Assembly: GCA_964019695.1 (NCBI GenBank)
Contig: OZ026515.1
Span: 131,276,849-131,340,848 of the forward strand
Source of the DNA: Loripinus fragilis
Lineage: Eukaryota > Mollusca > Bivalvia > Lucinida > Lucinidae
Reading direction: 5' to 3'
Length of the DNA stretch: 64,000 nt
Position 1 is the stretch's first letter; every line of letters starts with the position of its first letter. The translations under genes and the position numbers were made by a program. This document shows positions 23,658 through 34,256 of this stretch, one piece after another. The notes under the pieces were generated by a model. The model was not told the origin of the DNA and did no database searches. It saw only the letters and a program-made list of their open reading frames with translations.

Positions 23658-23774
23658 TGCATTCTTTTGAGCTTAACATCGTGATTTGTCAACCAGAATA
23701 CAGTGATTTCACCTCGGCGAACATCACTTTCGAGCGTTGACTAATCCTGATGTTAACCGAAAAAGAATGTATAG
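23658..23774. repeat. Imperfect hairpin
   Basis: GCATTCTTTTGAGCTTAACA on the left is complementary, with mismatches, to GATGTTAACCGAAAAAGAAT on the right. The match continues inward through TGTCAACC and AGCGTTGACTA. The arms are about 45 bp. Confidence 0.65.
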
Positions 23775-23784
23775 TGCAAATCAT

Positions 23785-23857
23785 GTTTACTGTCGTCGCC
23801 CTGGGCCCAGTCACCTGTTAAACTAACGGTACCGGGAGCCAACTCACGACAGTAAAC
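23785..23857 (+). mobile_element. 73-bp mini-element, copy 1
   Basis: The element is flanked by 12-bp inverted ends, GTTTACTGTCGT and ACGACAGTAAAC. The interior has CGCCCTGGGCCCAGTCACC and GGTACCGGGAGCC. It is identical over all 73 bp to 25128-25200. No coding capacity. It could be a very short MITE, a transposon end or another conserved insertion. Confidence 0.8.
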
Positions 23858-24954
23858 AAGAAACGGATTATACCAATTGTTTTGTTGTATGACACTGTCT
23901 CTCTCTTTCCTAGTTTTATATAAAGTATTTTCATTTTATAAATTAACCCAAGTCATATGTTCCTAGTGCACTGGAAACAATATTATTTCAACAATTACTT
24001 TTTAAGTTTCTGAAACTTTAATGACATATGTAAAAGAATTCATGTTCTCATAAAATCAACAAATTCTAAATTCAAAACATTTGACCTGTGAAATATGTTA
24101 TCTCTTTAGTCAGATTTCCAATATCTATTTTTAATTGTCAGGCAGCATTGAAAAAAGTGATGTCTACATTGTACCTGTCCTGGGCTCAATTTAGTTCAGC
24201 CTATTGTTAGCTGCCTGGCAGCACTGACAAATCCTGATGTCTACCTGTTCTGGACTAAATTTAGCTCATCACTGGTAAACATCAAGTTCTGTCACAACAC
24301 GTGAACGATCAGAGGAGGTCCTTTGTAGGAGTCATATAACAAAATGTGTTTTAATATTGGTCATATTTTTCGATTTTTTCATTTAAAATGTTTGAATGGG
24401 TGTTGTCATATTATATTCTCAGAAAAACAATTGAGGGAGATTAAATCCATACCATTTCTAAAATCCAATAAAGTACATGTACATGTATAAACTTATTTCA
24501 ACATGCATGTATTTAAAAGGTCCAGATATCTGCTAACAAAGAAGCCACGCTTCAAAGGTTAAAGTACAGCACAGTTCCAAATTGTCTTACCATCTATACT
24601 AAAAGTTCGCAAACATTTAAAATGATTAACCTCTATTGTTATTATAGCTCAATGACTGGCTGTAAAATCATTGATCGCTTTCGTTCAAACATTTGACAAC
24701 TAATTTCCCAGTCGTCAACGTTTTACTGCCAATCTTAAAGGTGTGTGTTAAAAGTAAACAAAAAAAAAAAGCAATGGCCATTTCAAGTTTGCAGCATAAA
24801 GTAGAAATTCAAATTTTAATGCTTGTTAACTTTCGTTAGAGAGGTTTGATATTGTATCGTAACAAATGACCCGTAAATTTCATTTTTGCATTTTGTAAAT
24901 TTTATGTTGATGTTTCTATCAGATGCAAAAGTACTTTTGTCGAAAAATATTAAA
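23858..24954. other. No gene recognised
   Basis: AT-rich segment between the two identical 73-bp elements. A local duplicate (GCAGCATTGAAAAAAGTGAT and GCAGCACTGACAAATCCTGA, each followed by GTCTAC) lies at 24143-24262. There is no coding signature. Confidence 0.5.
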
Positions 24955-25075
24955 ACCCATCAGTTTTAACATATGTTTGTGGTGCTCAAAAGAACCGTCT
25001 CACATCAATGTTTTCGTTTAGAAAACAGAAAATTAAATCTTTGGCACAACCTCTTAACTAAATGCCTGGCATAAG
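24955..25075. repeat. Hairpin repeat family H, partial copy
   Basis: TTTAACATATGTTTGTGGTG and GCTCAAAAGAACCGTCTCA match the left half of family H. The right half of the palindrome is missing or replaced. Confidence 0.65.
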
Positions 25076-25127
25076 GTCGGACAGGAAGCACCAAAGTTAT
25101 GACCACAACTCCTACTGTAAGCCCAAT

Positions 25128-25200
25128 GTTTACTGTCGTCGCCCTGGGCCCAGTCACCTGTTAAACTAACGGTACCGGGAGCCAACTCACGACAGTAAAC
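25128..25200 (+). mobile_element. 73-bp mini-element, copy 2
   Basis: Exact duplicate of 23785-23857 in the same orientation, 1343 bp downstream. Immediate flanks differ between the copies (AAT before and AAT after in this copy), so the identity is confined to the 73 bp. Confidence 0.85.
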
Positions 25201-25506
25201 AATGAAGGCATTATACCCTAGATGATCATTTTTCGTAAAATCCTTTGGTTTTGAGTTTACTTTTTTGAAATAAGAAACAAATGCGACTTTGACAATGGTT
25301 GAATTGATAGTACGTATCTATATCTGATTATAGAACGTAAGAGACACATTGTCGTTAAATGTCAAGATAACACATGCTATTGTCGCATGACTGGAGAGGA
25401 TCCTGTCTCCTGATTACTCCAATTTGCCAGGAGAAATATGTATGCTTACTTGAAAACTGGATCATGCTAGTACTTATGGACCTGTTCAAAGCAGTACAAA
25501 AATGTT

Positions 25507-25751
25507 CATGGGCGGATCCAGAGGGGGGTGGGGGAGCTGGGGGTCAGGACTCCACCCCCTGGAAATCACAAGTTGCTATATGTTTCTTTAGAAATACTGG
25601 TACGGACCTCCCTCGATAAGCAATTGGACCCTTCAGGTCCAATTGCTTGTCGAAGGAGGTCTGTACGGCCCTCTGCGAAATACGGTGATAACTAAAAAAT
25701 CACCAAAATAATTCAGGACCCCCCTGACGGAATTTTATGGATCCGCGCATG
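25507..25751. mobile_element. GGATCCGCGCATG TIR family, copy 4
   Basis: The ends CATGGGCGGATCCAGAGGGG and TTTATGGATCCGCGCATG are inverted repeats. It has an internal hairpin with arms GACCTCCCTCGATAAGCAAT and ATTGCTTGTCGAAGGAGGTC around GGACCCTTCAGGTCC (about 25601-25668). No protein is encoded. Confidence 0.85.
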
Positions 25752-25774
25752 CTTTTAATGCATTCCAATTTTAC

Positions 25775-26000
25775 AGATTTTCGTCGTTATTGGTCCTGTT
25801 TTTGGTGTCGTTGTTTGTGTCCTTTCTAGTTTTAAAATTATCTCTTTGAGGAAAAGAGATTTGGTTGCTTTTCTTTAAATGCGTTTTGCGTTTATGTGGG
25901 TGTCTTAAAATGTTTTTGTTTTTTCTGGGTACTCTAATGTCCCTTCCTCACCGCCCCTGGGTAGGTCTGTGATATGTGCATGTGGCCTTTCCAGGTCATT
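25775..26000 (-). repeat. Dispersed repeat family A, inverse copy
   Basis: TTGTTTGTGTCCTTTCTAGT, AAAGAGATTTGGTTGCTTT and CCCTTCCTCACCGCCCCTGG, followed by GGTCTGTGATATGTG, are the inverse order of family A landmarks. It is close to 38955-39215. Confidence 0.65.
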
Positions 26001-26164
26001 TATTTCTAGAAAGCTGAGATTAGGCTAGAGTCCTGAGGCGTAATGCTGGCTTTGTTGACATTCTGTATTTACAATAGTATTTACCAATAACAAAGCTATT
26101 TTAAATCACTATTTTAGTACAATACATGTATTTTATTATATTTAAAATGTTATATGCACATAAT

Positions 26165-26246
26165 AAGATATTCGTAGTATAATGGATGAATCGTTTGTAC
26201 AGTGTCATGGAGGTTGCAGGTTTGAATTCTGTCACCGTACCGATTT
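26165..26246 (+). other. tRNA-like sequence, probably a pseudogene or SINE head
   Basis: TTCGTAGTATAATGG resembles an A box of the tRNA-Asp/Gly type and GCAGGTTTGAATTCTGTC a B box, at about the right spacing. I could not fold convincing acceptor and T stems, so a working tRNA is unlikely. Confidence 0.35.
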
Positions 26247-26518
26247 AAAAGAGTATTTATTGATACAATTGTTTGAACATAATTCATTATCAATTACAAA
26301 TCACTTGAGTTGCTGAATATCGCTTTAATAACAGCAAATAGTCCATACCCTAGTGAGTTAATGCATTCCGTGGTATCTCGCATATGCGTTTTCGTGTTTG
26401 CTAATGTCCCATTTAAATGAACAACTTTGTATGAATGTTAAAACTGTTGTCCGAACATGATTAAATGATACATATGAAAATATACAATAAAAATGACGAA
26501 AAAGAAATTAAAGCATTG
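26247..26518. other. No gene recognised
   Basis: AT-rich sequence between two tRNA-like segments. Nothing further was identified. Confidence 0.4.
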
Positions 26519-26601
26519 GTGGGAATCGAACCCTGAGCTTAATGGAAAAAGAATGGATTTTCTGCTGGCGGTGACTCTACCTACTGAGCTATACATACTG
26601 A
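26519..26601 (-). other. tRNA-derived sequence (SINE head or tRNA pseudogene)
   Basis: On the reverse strand it reads TAGCTCAGTAGGTAGAG, a clear A box, and 3' of it GGGTTCGATTCCC, a strong B box. The spacing is long, as in Ser/Leu-type tRNAs or with an insertion. Outer T-stem pairs and the acceptor do not match well, so I call a tRNA-derived element and not a functional tRNA. Confidence 0.5.
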
Positions 26602-26757
26602 CAACAAATAGTTTTCCAAACCGCACCTGACTTCTAAATATGCCACCTAAATGTTTTGATTTCAATGTTTACAAACAAGCAAATGTAAACAAGGCCATAT
26701 GATCTTGGCAGAACTATACTGTTGTTTCAAAGATGCATATTAATAGGAATATACTAT

Positions 26758-26900
26758 ACAATTATTGACTATTGGGGCATTGGACATGATGTGATATCGA
26801 CCTGAGAGTACCAATATTGACCGAGGCGGAGCCGAGGTCAATATTGGTATTCTCAGGTCGATATCACGTCATGTCCAATGCCTCAATAGTCAACAATTGT
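26758..26900. repeat. 143-bp long hairpin with GC-rich tip
   Basis: The left arm (ACAATTATTGACTATTGGGG onward) is complementary to the right arm (ending TCAATAGTCAACAATTGT) over about 60 bp, with few mismatches. The tip is ACCGAGGCGGAGCCGAGGT (26820-26838), itself nearly symmetric. The architecture matches 10422-10552 and 58941-59101. Confidence 0.9.
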
Positions 26901-27059
26901 TTTATTATATAATTTCTCTATTAAAACAAAAAAAGCAACAACAACAACAAAATCTTGGCTATGGACTATGTCTTGGACAGTCTTGAATTTCTTTCTTTTT
27001 ACAGGATGACAAACTGATTTCATTCAGTTAAAAGAGGAATGAATGCATACTTTATTTGT

Positions 27060-27275
27060 AATTACAACTGCAGGCAGAGAAGATCCTGATTAAAAGCTGC
27101 ATAATGTGGCATTTCATCAGGGTATACACTGTTTGCTAAGACAAAAATGATCTTCAGGGAAAAAACTGCAATTTTGTTTAGAAATTAAAACCTGTGACCC
27201 CTTCAATTATACAATGGACCATTCCAAGTTTATTGCATCAATCCAGAAGGAAGAATTCATTAGTTCATTTAAGTG
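27060..27275 (+). repeat. Dispersed repeat family B, copy 3
   Basis: TTTCATCAGGGTATACACTG, AACCTGTGACCCCTTCAATT, ATACAATGGACCATTCCAAG and CCAGAAGGAAGAATTCATTA occur in family order. Confidence 0.7.
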
Positions 27276-27996
27276 TTCTGCTTACTATATTCAACAGCAA
27301 AGTCTGAATGTCATGTATATGATGAAACACCAAATCTTGTGAATTTCATGCTGCTGTCACTCACTGAATTTTATTTACAGCAAATCATGCAAGTTTCATG
27401 CTGAAAGCACACCTGTTATGAAAAGTTTCTATGAAGTCTATTTTTAGTAACTAATATTGAATGGGAAAAACCAGCAGCCCATATGATATGTAGTTTTATG
27501 GACCTGAGTGAATAGGCATCTCGGCCAATCAAAAGATGTCTATTTATAGGTTATTTATTAATAGTTTTTATTGAAACGGGTAAATAATGTCAAATGTATT
27601 ACTACAGTTAGAGGTAGCTCGGGATATATACCTGACATGTGTATAAATCACCCATTTTAGGGGAAGGGTCGTAACTAATGTTAGGGGAAGGGTCGTAACT
27701 AATGTTGTGAGAACTTGTGACCCAACCCCGTTGCTGTATATTTGGCAATTAAATATGTTTAAACTAATAAATCACCCATTACCTGGAATAGTTTATATTT
27801 TTGCTTACAACGATTCTCATCTATCTTTGAATCAACTGTAGTATTCCTCACTTTTTCAGAAATGTGCCTGATTAGCTGCTTCGATAATCAGCTGCGTGGA
27901 TTTTGTTTACTGTTATTTTCAGGTAAACTGAAACCTCTATCCTTTGGTAATGGTTTTCAAAAGCTATTCATCTAAAAATGAGAAATTAAAAATCTT
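27276..27996. other. No gene recognised
   Basis: AT-rich. A 22-bp direct duplication (GGGGAAGGGTCGTAACTAAT plus TG) occurs at 27660 and 27683. There is no coding signature. Confidence 0.5.
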
Positions 27997-28067
27997 TTAA
28001 ACTTCATCAGAAGAGGAAGCTGTATGAACTTAAAGTTCATACAACTTCCTCTTTTGATGAAGTTTAA
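27997..28067. repeat. 71-bp hairpin
   Basis: TTAAACTTCATCAGAAGAGG and its continuation to GTATGAAC pair with GTTCATAC through TTTTGATGAAGTTTAA. The arms are about 33 bp with one or two mismatches and a 5-bp centre. I saw no other copy in the window. Confidence 0.88.
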
Positions 28068-29274
28068 TTTGCAGTTCAACATGCACACATAGTGTGACCA
28101 AAATTGTTACACTTTATGAAATTACTACATTAGATGTATTTTCTATCAAATACTTAGTTCTATACTCAATAATGCGTTGAAAATGGTAGGAATCAATATT
28201 GATGAACTATCTTGGAAAATGTCAATCAGCAATTTAAAGAATTTCCAGAGAAACCGTTTTGGAGTCTTTTGTAACCAATTCTAATATAAACATGGATTTT
28301 AACGAGAGCAGCATTTTATTTACCAGAAATAAGATGGTATACCGAGGAATAATTTTTTGCATTCTTGCCTTGTGAATATTACATGTTAAGAATATGTTTT
28401 GGAGAACTGGACTTCAAAAGCTACAATGGCAGTAAAATACACATCATATTTAAACCAGAGGAGCATGAGGCGAGTCTCCCTTTGATATATGATTTAAGTA
28501 GCTCAAGATCAACCTTTTCATTCACTTTATTACTCTCAGGTTACATCTACATTATAACAACATGAGGAGCAAATACAATACAATGTCATTTGGCAGCGAA
28601 ATGATTAAAAAGAATCGATTTTCCAATAATGAATAGAGGGCAACAAGTTTAAAGAAGTCATACGTCTAGTATGTTTATAAAAGAGTTGTTTTCTTTGTTT
28701 ATATGCATACAGTCCAAACCCCCAAAGCGCCAGAAAAATGCATCTGGAAATGACTTCCGTCCATACATTCTAAAAAACATTTTCAGGTCCACGTTGACCT
28801 TTGGTGCTTATATATAATAATACTGTCTCATTAGGTCGAATTCTAATATAATGTATCGGCCTCAACAGTATTGAATACTAATAATCGAAAAATCAACTCT
28901 AACCAAATGCTTTAGGAACCAAATTTAACATTGGAGTAAAGTAGGTCAGTGTCAACCTCTGATCATCTTTTGAACAAATTGGTACACATCCCAAAGTCCA
29001 TACCAAGGTCCAATGTCATAGGCCTTTAAGTTCCAGGAAGAGGTTTCATCGGGTTTTACACATGAACGTGACGGACATCTTAAACTTGGTCATGTGACCA
29101 GACTCATTTGAACAAATTTTAATTCCCCTCTCATAAGGAGTTTCCATTAGAAATTTGAGTTTAATGGTCCCTGTGGTTTCTCAGAAGATATATTTATTAT
29201 ATATTGATAGCAATCCATAATGAGGAAAGGTCAAAGGTCAAGGTTGGCATTTTGTACGTATCTGTAGTTAAAAG
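28068..29274. other. No gene recognised
   Basis: AT-rich sequence with short frames and no recognisable motif. A TCAAAGGTCAAGGTTGGCAT-type block near 29230 resembles long-repeat text but is too short to assign. Confidence 0.45.
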
Positions 29275-29335
29275 GCAAGTGAGTATGATAAGGAAAAATA
29301 CACAATCACATACTGCAGACCAACTCATTGTCTCA
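29275..29335 (+). repeat. Dispersed repeat family A, fragment
   Basis: GTGAGTATGATAAGGAAAAA, then TACACAATCACATACTGCAG and ACCAACTCAT, match the 5' part of family A (compare 51965). Confidence 0.65.
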
Positions 29336-29789
29336 TCTAATAAGCATTATGACTTTTGTTTCAAACGGTTTCAAGATTTCCCCATACATGTATAATTGCA
29401 TTAGAAATAAATGTTGGCCTTACATCATTATTTGAAGATACTTGGTAGGTCTCGCATCGTTAATGCTAAAGAGCATGGACCTTCTGGTTTTGATGAAGAA
29501 GCTTTTAAAGGGGTTTAACCATATGTGAACATGGCGGCGACCTTTGTCATTTGATCAGGACCATTTGAACAAACTTTCGCTTCCCCACCATATTTTTTAG
29601 ATATTCTCCTATTGAAATTTTAGATCAAGTGTTTCAGAGAAGATGTTTGAAAATAAGTATGGACAGATGCCTTTCTATACTTTTGGCGCATCCATAAGCC
29701 CTCGGTCAGAGATTACAGACTGACCTCATGAGAATATCAGGTTGCTCTATGTAAGGTTTCTTCATTTTAAAACCAGAGGATTATAAGGT

Positions 29790-30165
29790 CAGAATGGCCC
29801 ATCTGAAACTGAGTCACAGAAACATAGCGCTCCTTAATATAGGGTTCTACAGTGTCACGAGCAGATAAAGCGCCCATCTGAAACTGAGTCACAGAAACAT
29901 AGCTCTCCTTAATATAGGGTTCTACAGTGTCAAGAGCAGACAAAACGCCAACCTGAAACTGAGTCACATAAACACAGATCTCCTTAATATTGGGGTCTAC
30001 AGTGTCAAGAGCAGATAAAGCGCCCACCTGAAACTGAGTCACAGAAACACAGATCTGCTTAATATAGGGGTCTACAGTGTCAAGAGCAGATAAAGCGCCC
30101 ACCTGAAACTGGGTCACAGAAACACAGATCTCCTTAATATAGGGTTCTACAGTGACAAGAGCAGT
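29790..30165 (-). repeat. 75-bp-unit minisatellite, five units, open in one antisense frame
   Basis: Five consecutive units share CTGAAACTGAGTCACAGAAA, a TCCTTAATATAGGG block and TCTACAGTGTCAAGAGCAG at 75-bp spacing. Read on the reverse strand, a frame of 157 codons (29767-30240) passes through all units and gives a 25-residue repeat with the cores TVDPYIKQICVSVTQFQVG and ALSALD. Because 75 is divisible by three, one open unit keeps the whole array open, so the open frame alone is weak evidence for a gene. Unit differences change residues (for example QMG and QVG), which does not suggest purifying selection. Confidence 0.85.
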
Positions 30166-30227
30166 CTGTGAGCATTTTTGAACAAAAGTTATTGGGGCAA
30201 TATCCCTGGCCCCGCGTTTATATTTTT

Positions 30228-30300
30228 TTTGCATGCTCAACTCAGCTGAGCACGAAATGTATCCTGCTCATAAATGTTAAAATGTTTTTAATATTTATTA
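30228..30300. repeat. Partial relative of the 12677-12899 element
   Basis: GCATGCTCAACTCAGCTGAG, then AATGTATCCTGCTCATAAAT and GTTAAAATG, match the left half of the element at 12677. The palindromic right half is missing. Confidence 0.5.
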
Positions 30301-31184
30301 GCATGATAAATATAACATCTGAGAGACTTAAACCAATTTTTTTCATTTGTTGGTATTTTAGTTTTTATGGGCCGTTGAAATTTCGTTCTCAGTTGAGTGG
30401 AGCATGTAAAAAAGTATTATAATTTCGGAACCTGATGTAATATACCAAGCTCCAGTGATTAGCTCTTTAGTTCCTGAGAATGAAATATTTGAAATGGTTT
30501 TACTTAACATGCTTTCTGGTTGTTCAATAATTACCTGCGCTCTCATATTAGAATTGGAATTTTGTGTGACAGGGTATATAATGTATACATAGACATCACA
30601 GTATCGATTCACTGTGCGCCTGAAATGAGTGAAATCGACTGTATCGGTAGAATCGAGAGTTTTTGGCCTAAATTTGTGAGGGGGTGGTAAGTATTTTCGC
30701 ATGTTTTCTTATAGTTAGATTTGTCCTTCCGCCGTGGATCTCATTATATTTCTTTGATATATGCATACATGTCATAATATTGTGCAACAACAACGACAGT
30801 GTATCGAGGGAGCGCAAGAAACGCATTCGTTTAGAGGGATAGTTGTCAAAAAAGCGAAAATCCACAGCTTTTTATCTTCCCGTTTCGAATTTAAACAACT
30901 TAGCTAAAAATGATTTTCACCAGAAGTTCGAGAGGCTTATGATCCTACAATACCAGAAATCTCAGACTGATCCGTTTTTTCGATTTTGAGATATTCAGCT
31001 ATATATGACTGAACCCCCTAATAGCGGTGAATTAGAAACTGTATCGGTAGAATCGACTGCTATTTATTTAATGTACGAAGTAAAAACTATCGACTACACG
31101 AAGTGAAAGCAAATGTTGGTCATAAATCTTCGAATTTAGAGCAGAAAGTAGGCTATTTATTTCACCCTGTTTATACCATTGGCT

Positions 31185-31410
31185 TCTAAATGTGTACTTT
31201 GGCAGGCAGTGAAGACCCAAATATATTGCGACATCATACGACATTTCATCTGGGTCTTCACTGTTTATTTATACAAATATGATGTTCAGAGAAAGAAATG
31301 CAACTTTTTTAATAAAGACCTGTGACCAGCAATATATATTTTGTACCACCCCAGGTTTATTGTATATAACCAATAGGCAGAATTCAATTAGTTCATAAAG
31401 GGTTAACAAT
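31185..31410 (+). repeat. Dispersed repeat family B, copy 4
   Basis: GGCAGGCAGTGAAGACCCAA pairs with CATCTGGGTCTTCACTGTTT, followed by GACCTGTGACCAGC, CCCCAGGTTTATTG and AGAATTCAATTAGTTCATAA in family order. It lies inside the long-TIR element. Confidence 0.7.
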
Positions 31411-32479
31411 ACGTCAATCTGTATCACTTTTTTCAGTCTGTTAGAGACTCCGGCATCTGCTGTCTGTGTGTAGGTTTGTAGGCTTACATTTCAATAATTT
31501 CATCCTGCTTCAAACAGCTGTATAGTAAGATGAAATGGCAGTGGAAAGTACATTTCATAAGACCCACTGTGGCAAACCCTTTAATAAGGCTTTTTTGCGC
31601 CCAGCGAGCAATCAGATTACATCGAGTGCCAAAGACACGAGAGTGTGGATTAATCCCCCTCTGGACAGGGGGGTTTAGGGGGTCTCCCACAAGTTTTTTT
31701 TTTAATTTTGTGCGCTTCTATGTGCGTTTTTAATGGGTTTTTTATGCATTTGGGACCAGATTTCAGTCCTTTTGGTCACAATCTTTTGCTAGAAAAGATA
31801 TTTCTTGTCACGCAAGAAACTGAATGCTGGACAAAATTATTTTCAGACAGTCACAATTTTTTTTAATTTTTTTCTTCAGCATGTTTCTTTGACATTATTT
31901 CACCTATGTCCCCACAGGTTTTGGAAAGTACTTTTAGCACTGATCCTTGATGGTCCTTCAAAGAGTTGTGTTTTCGAAAAGATATACACTTAGTCTTTTC
32001 AATTACATGTAGAACATCCGTTAAAGATGCAGGCTTCATCTAGATTTTGGCTTCGGTTGGCATAAGATGAGATCTTTGGCTTCATCATAATGGAGCCAGA
32101 GCCTACTGTCGAACCATGGCAGCTAAACGCTTCTCTGCTCAGGCTTCTTAAAGTCGAATGAACGTTGGTGGAATCGAAAAGTCTTGGGCTGAATTGGAAC
32201 AGGCGGGACCTGTATATCTGTACCAGAATGCATTGTAAGAACACAGGCTCATGATGTTCATATATGTATAGTCAACACGTTTTAAACATACTTTATTGCT
32301 CAATGAATGGTAAGCACAGAGTAAAGTGAGCCGAAACCAGCAAAAGGGACATGGTGGAGAGCATACTCTGCCAAAAAAGTGGTCGGGTACTCGACGGACC
32401 TGCCGGACCAGCGATGATGGCCTTGTGTACAGGTAACATGCTACTGTAAACATAGCATTTGTAATCCACCATTTTCTAA

Positions 32480-33490
32480 TTGCATGGTGTTATGCTCCAC
32501 TTTGACATTTTGACCCACCCCACGGGTCGGGTGGGGGTAGGAGGGGGTCTGCGGGCAAAATATATGCTACCACGTTCCCTCATTCGTGATTCTATTTAAT
32601 TTGGTATGCAATTTGACCATGTTCTGGAAAAGTTGAATTTTGACCTTTTGACCCCAGGGTCAGGGGATGGGGGTGAGCGGGGCTCCGCGGGCAAAAATAT
32701 TTGCTACCATGTTGCTGCATTCATGTTTCCCTTTAGTGTGATATGCAACATGATCATGTTCTGAAAAAATTGAATTTTGACGTTTTGACCCAACCCACTA
32801 AGTCCACCCAGGGGGTCTGGCACAGGCCTTCGATCAAAAATCGCGTTTGATATGTTTCTTATTTATTGTAACTCTGTCTGCATTCGAAATTTCAGTAAAA
32901 ATTAATGACAACTGACTGAGTTATTTCGAAATTTACATATTTGACTTTTGATCCCACTGGGGGGAGGGGCGGTAAATTTTTTTAATCATGGTTATGCTTA
33001 TTTACAGGCACTGGGTAATCATCGCCTATAGTGAGAAGTTGTAAGATATAATAGTTTTGGAGAAATGTGATGTTTATTCTACAAAAAAGTCAATATAGCT
33101 TTTGCATTAGCCTAAACCTAAGTCAAAAAAGGGCCAAAACTCAGTCAAAAATTGGCAAATTACCTCAAATTTCGAACTTGGCCTGTATTTTACAATGCTT
33201 TATCAGTGTTAAATTTGAATGACAGTGTTGTATCCCTCCAAAAGTAATTGATCGTAAACCACAATTTAGCCAAAATCTAAGTCAAAAGGGGCAATAACTC
33301 TTAATAAGTTTGTGGATAACCGCCACTTTCGAACTTAACCTGTATAATTGATGCTTTACTCTTCTGCAAAGTTTGATGGATGATTAAATTGATGAATCCC
33401 TTTAAAAGTTATAGTTCGCAAACCAAAAGTGTGACAACGCGGAATACGACGACGACGAAGCCGCAGACGCCAATGGACACATGATTCTTA
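32480..33490 (+). repeat. Long noncoding repeat with ~135-bp tandem units
   Basis: Units share GCGGGCAAAA, TGCTACCA, GATATGCAACATGATCATGT and AATTTTGACC; two full units run about 32510-32780. It continues with TTTGATATGTTTCTTATTTA text also seen at 5590 and ends in GACGACGACGAAGCCGCAGA CGCC. It sits inside the long-TIR element. It is noncoding. Confidence 0.65.
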
Positions 33491-33989
33491 TGTGTATATT
33501 ATGCGGCTCAAAAAGCGGGTGCGTTTATTTGAGGAAGGGGCAACAATGCAAGGAATATATATACGTGGGGTTTTCGCCACTATAAAGAATTATCTATTGT
33601 CATTATACTGTGTTAGGGTTTTAAAGCCCTTCCATATATCTCACATCAAACTTGGGCCTCTGTCGTGAAAGAACCTGACTCTGTCGCATGTGAACAACAT
33701 AGGTGCAGACCAGTCTGCGCATCCGGCCAGTCTGATGCATGCCTTTGTAACTTGCTCCCTGGAAAGTATATAGCTAAGCAGCTGAACTTGGCCCACTAAA
33801 GGCTTTAAGCTTCTATCTAGTCTCTGTTAATAACAAGGCTGATTTTAGCAAGATCTGGTTGGAAACCCTGAAGAAATGAGACGCAGCACATTTTGAGCCC
33901 ACTCATTATCCTTACCAAACTGTTACTATTCAAGCTGATCAAAGACACTTTCGTGCTACATGTACATAATTGTTAATATTTTGCCAGTT

Positions 33990-34256
33990 CCTGATAGTCA
34001 ACCTTTTTAAATCAACTGAAAGAGAAGAACGGCCAAAAGCATTTCATGGAGGGTGCACAGTGGCTTTGTCGTACAATGCTTGACTCGATACCAAGGAGCT
34101 CCCTGGTATACCCCCATCTGCGTCACTGCGTTATGTGTTTGACCAAGACACATTAATACTTGCTTACTACTGGTTCAACCCATGAAGAACCATCCCAACA
34201 TAACTGAAAACGTGTTGACTGGGACGTAAAGAATCAAATCAAGCAAACAAACAAGT
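33990..34256 (+). repeat. SINE-like segment
   Basis: It ends CATCCCAACATAACTGAAAA, CGTGTTGACTGGGACGTAAA and a CAAGCAAACAAACAAG tail, which is the layout of 3' ends of invertebrate SINEs (a CATAACTGAAA-type core and an AAAC-rich tail). A clear tRNA-like head was not found, so it may be truncated. It lies within the long-TIR element. Confidence 0.5.

Noticed and set aside
26519..26601. Functional tRNA gene on the reverse strand
   Set aside because: Promoter boxes are good but acceptor and outer T-stem pairs fail, and the A-B spacing is long.
27997..28067. microRNA precursor
   Set aside because: A hairpin alone is not evidence in a window with dozens of palindromes, and the nearly perfect stem is unlike typical animal microRNA precursors.
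29790..30165. CRISPR-like array
   Set aside because: The 75-bp units are contiguous with no unique spacers, so this is a minisatellite in a eukaryotic genome.
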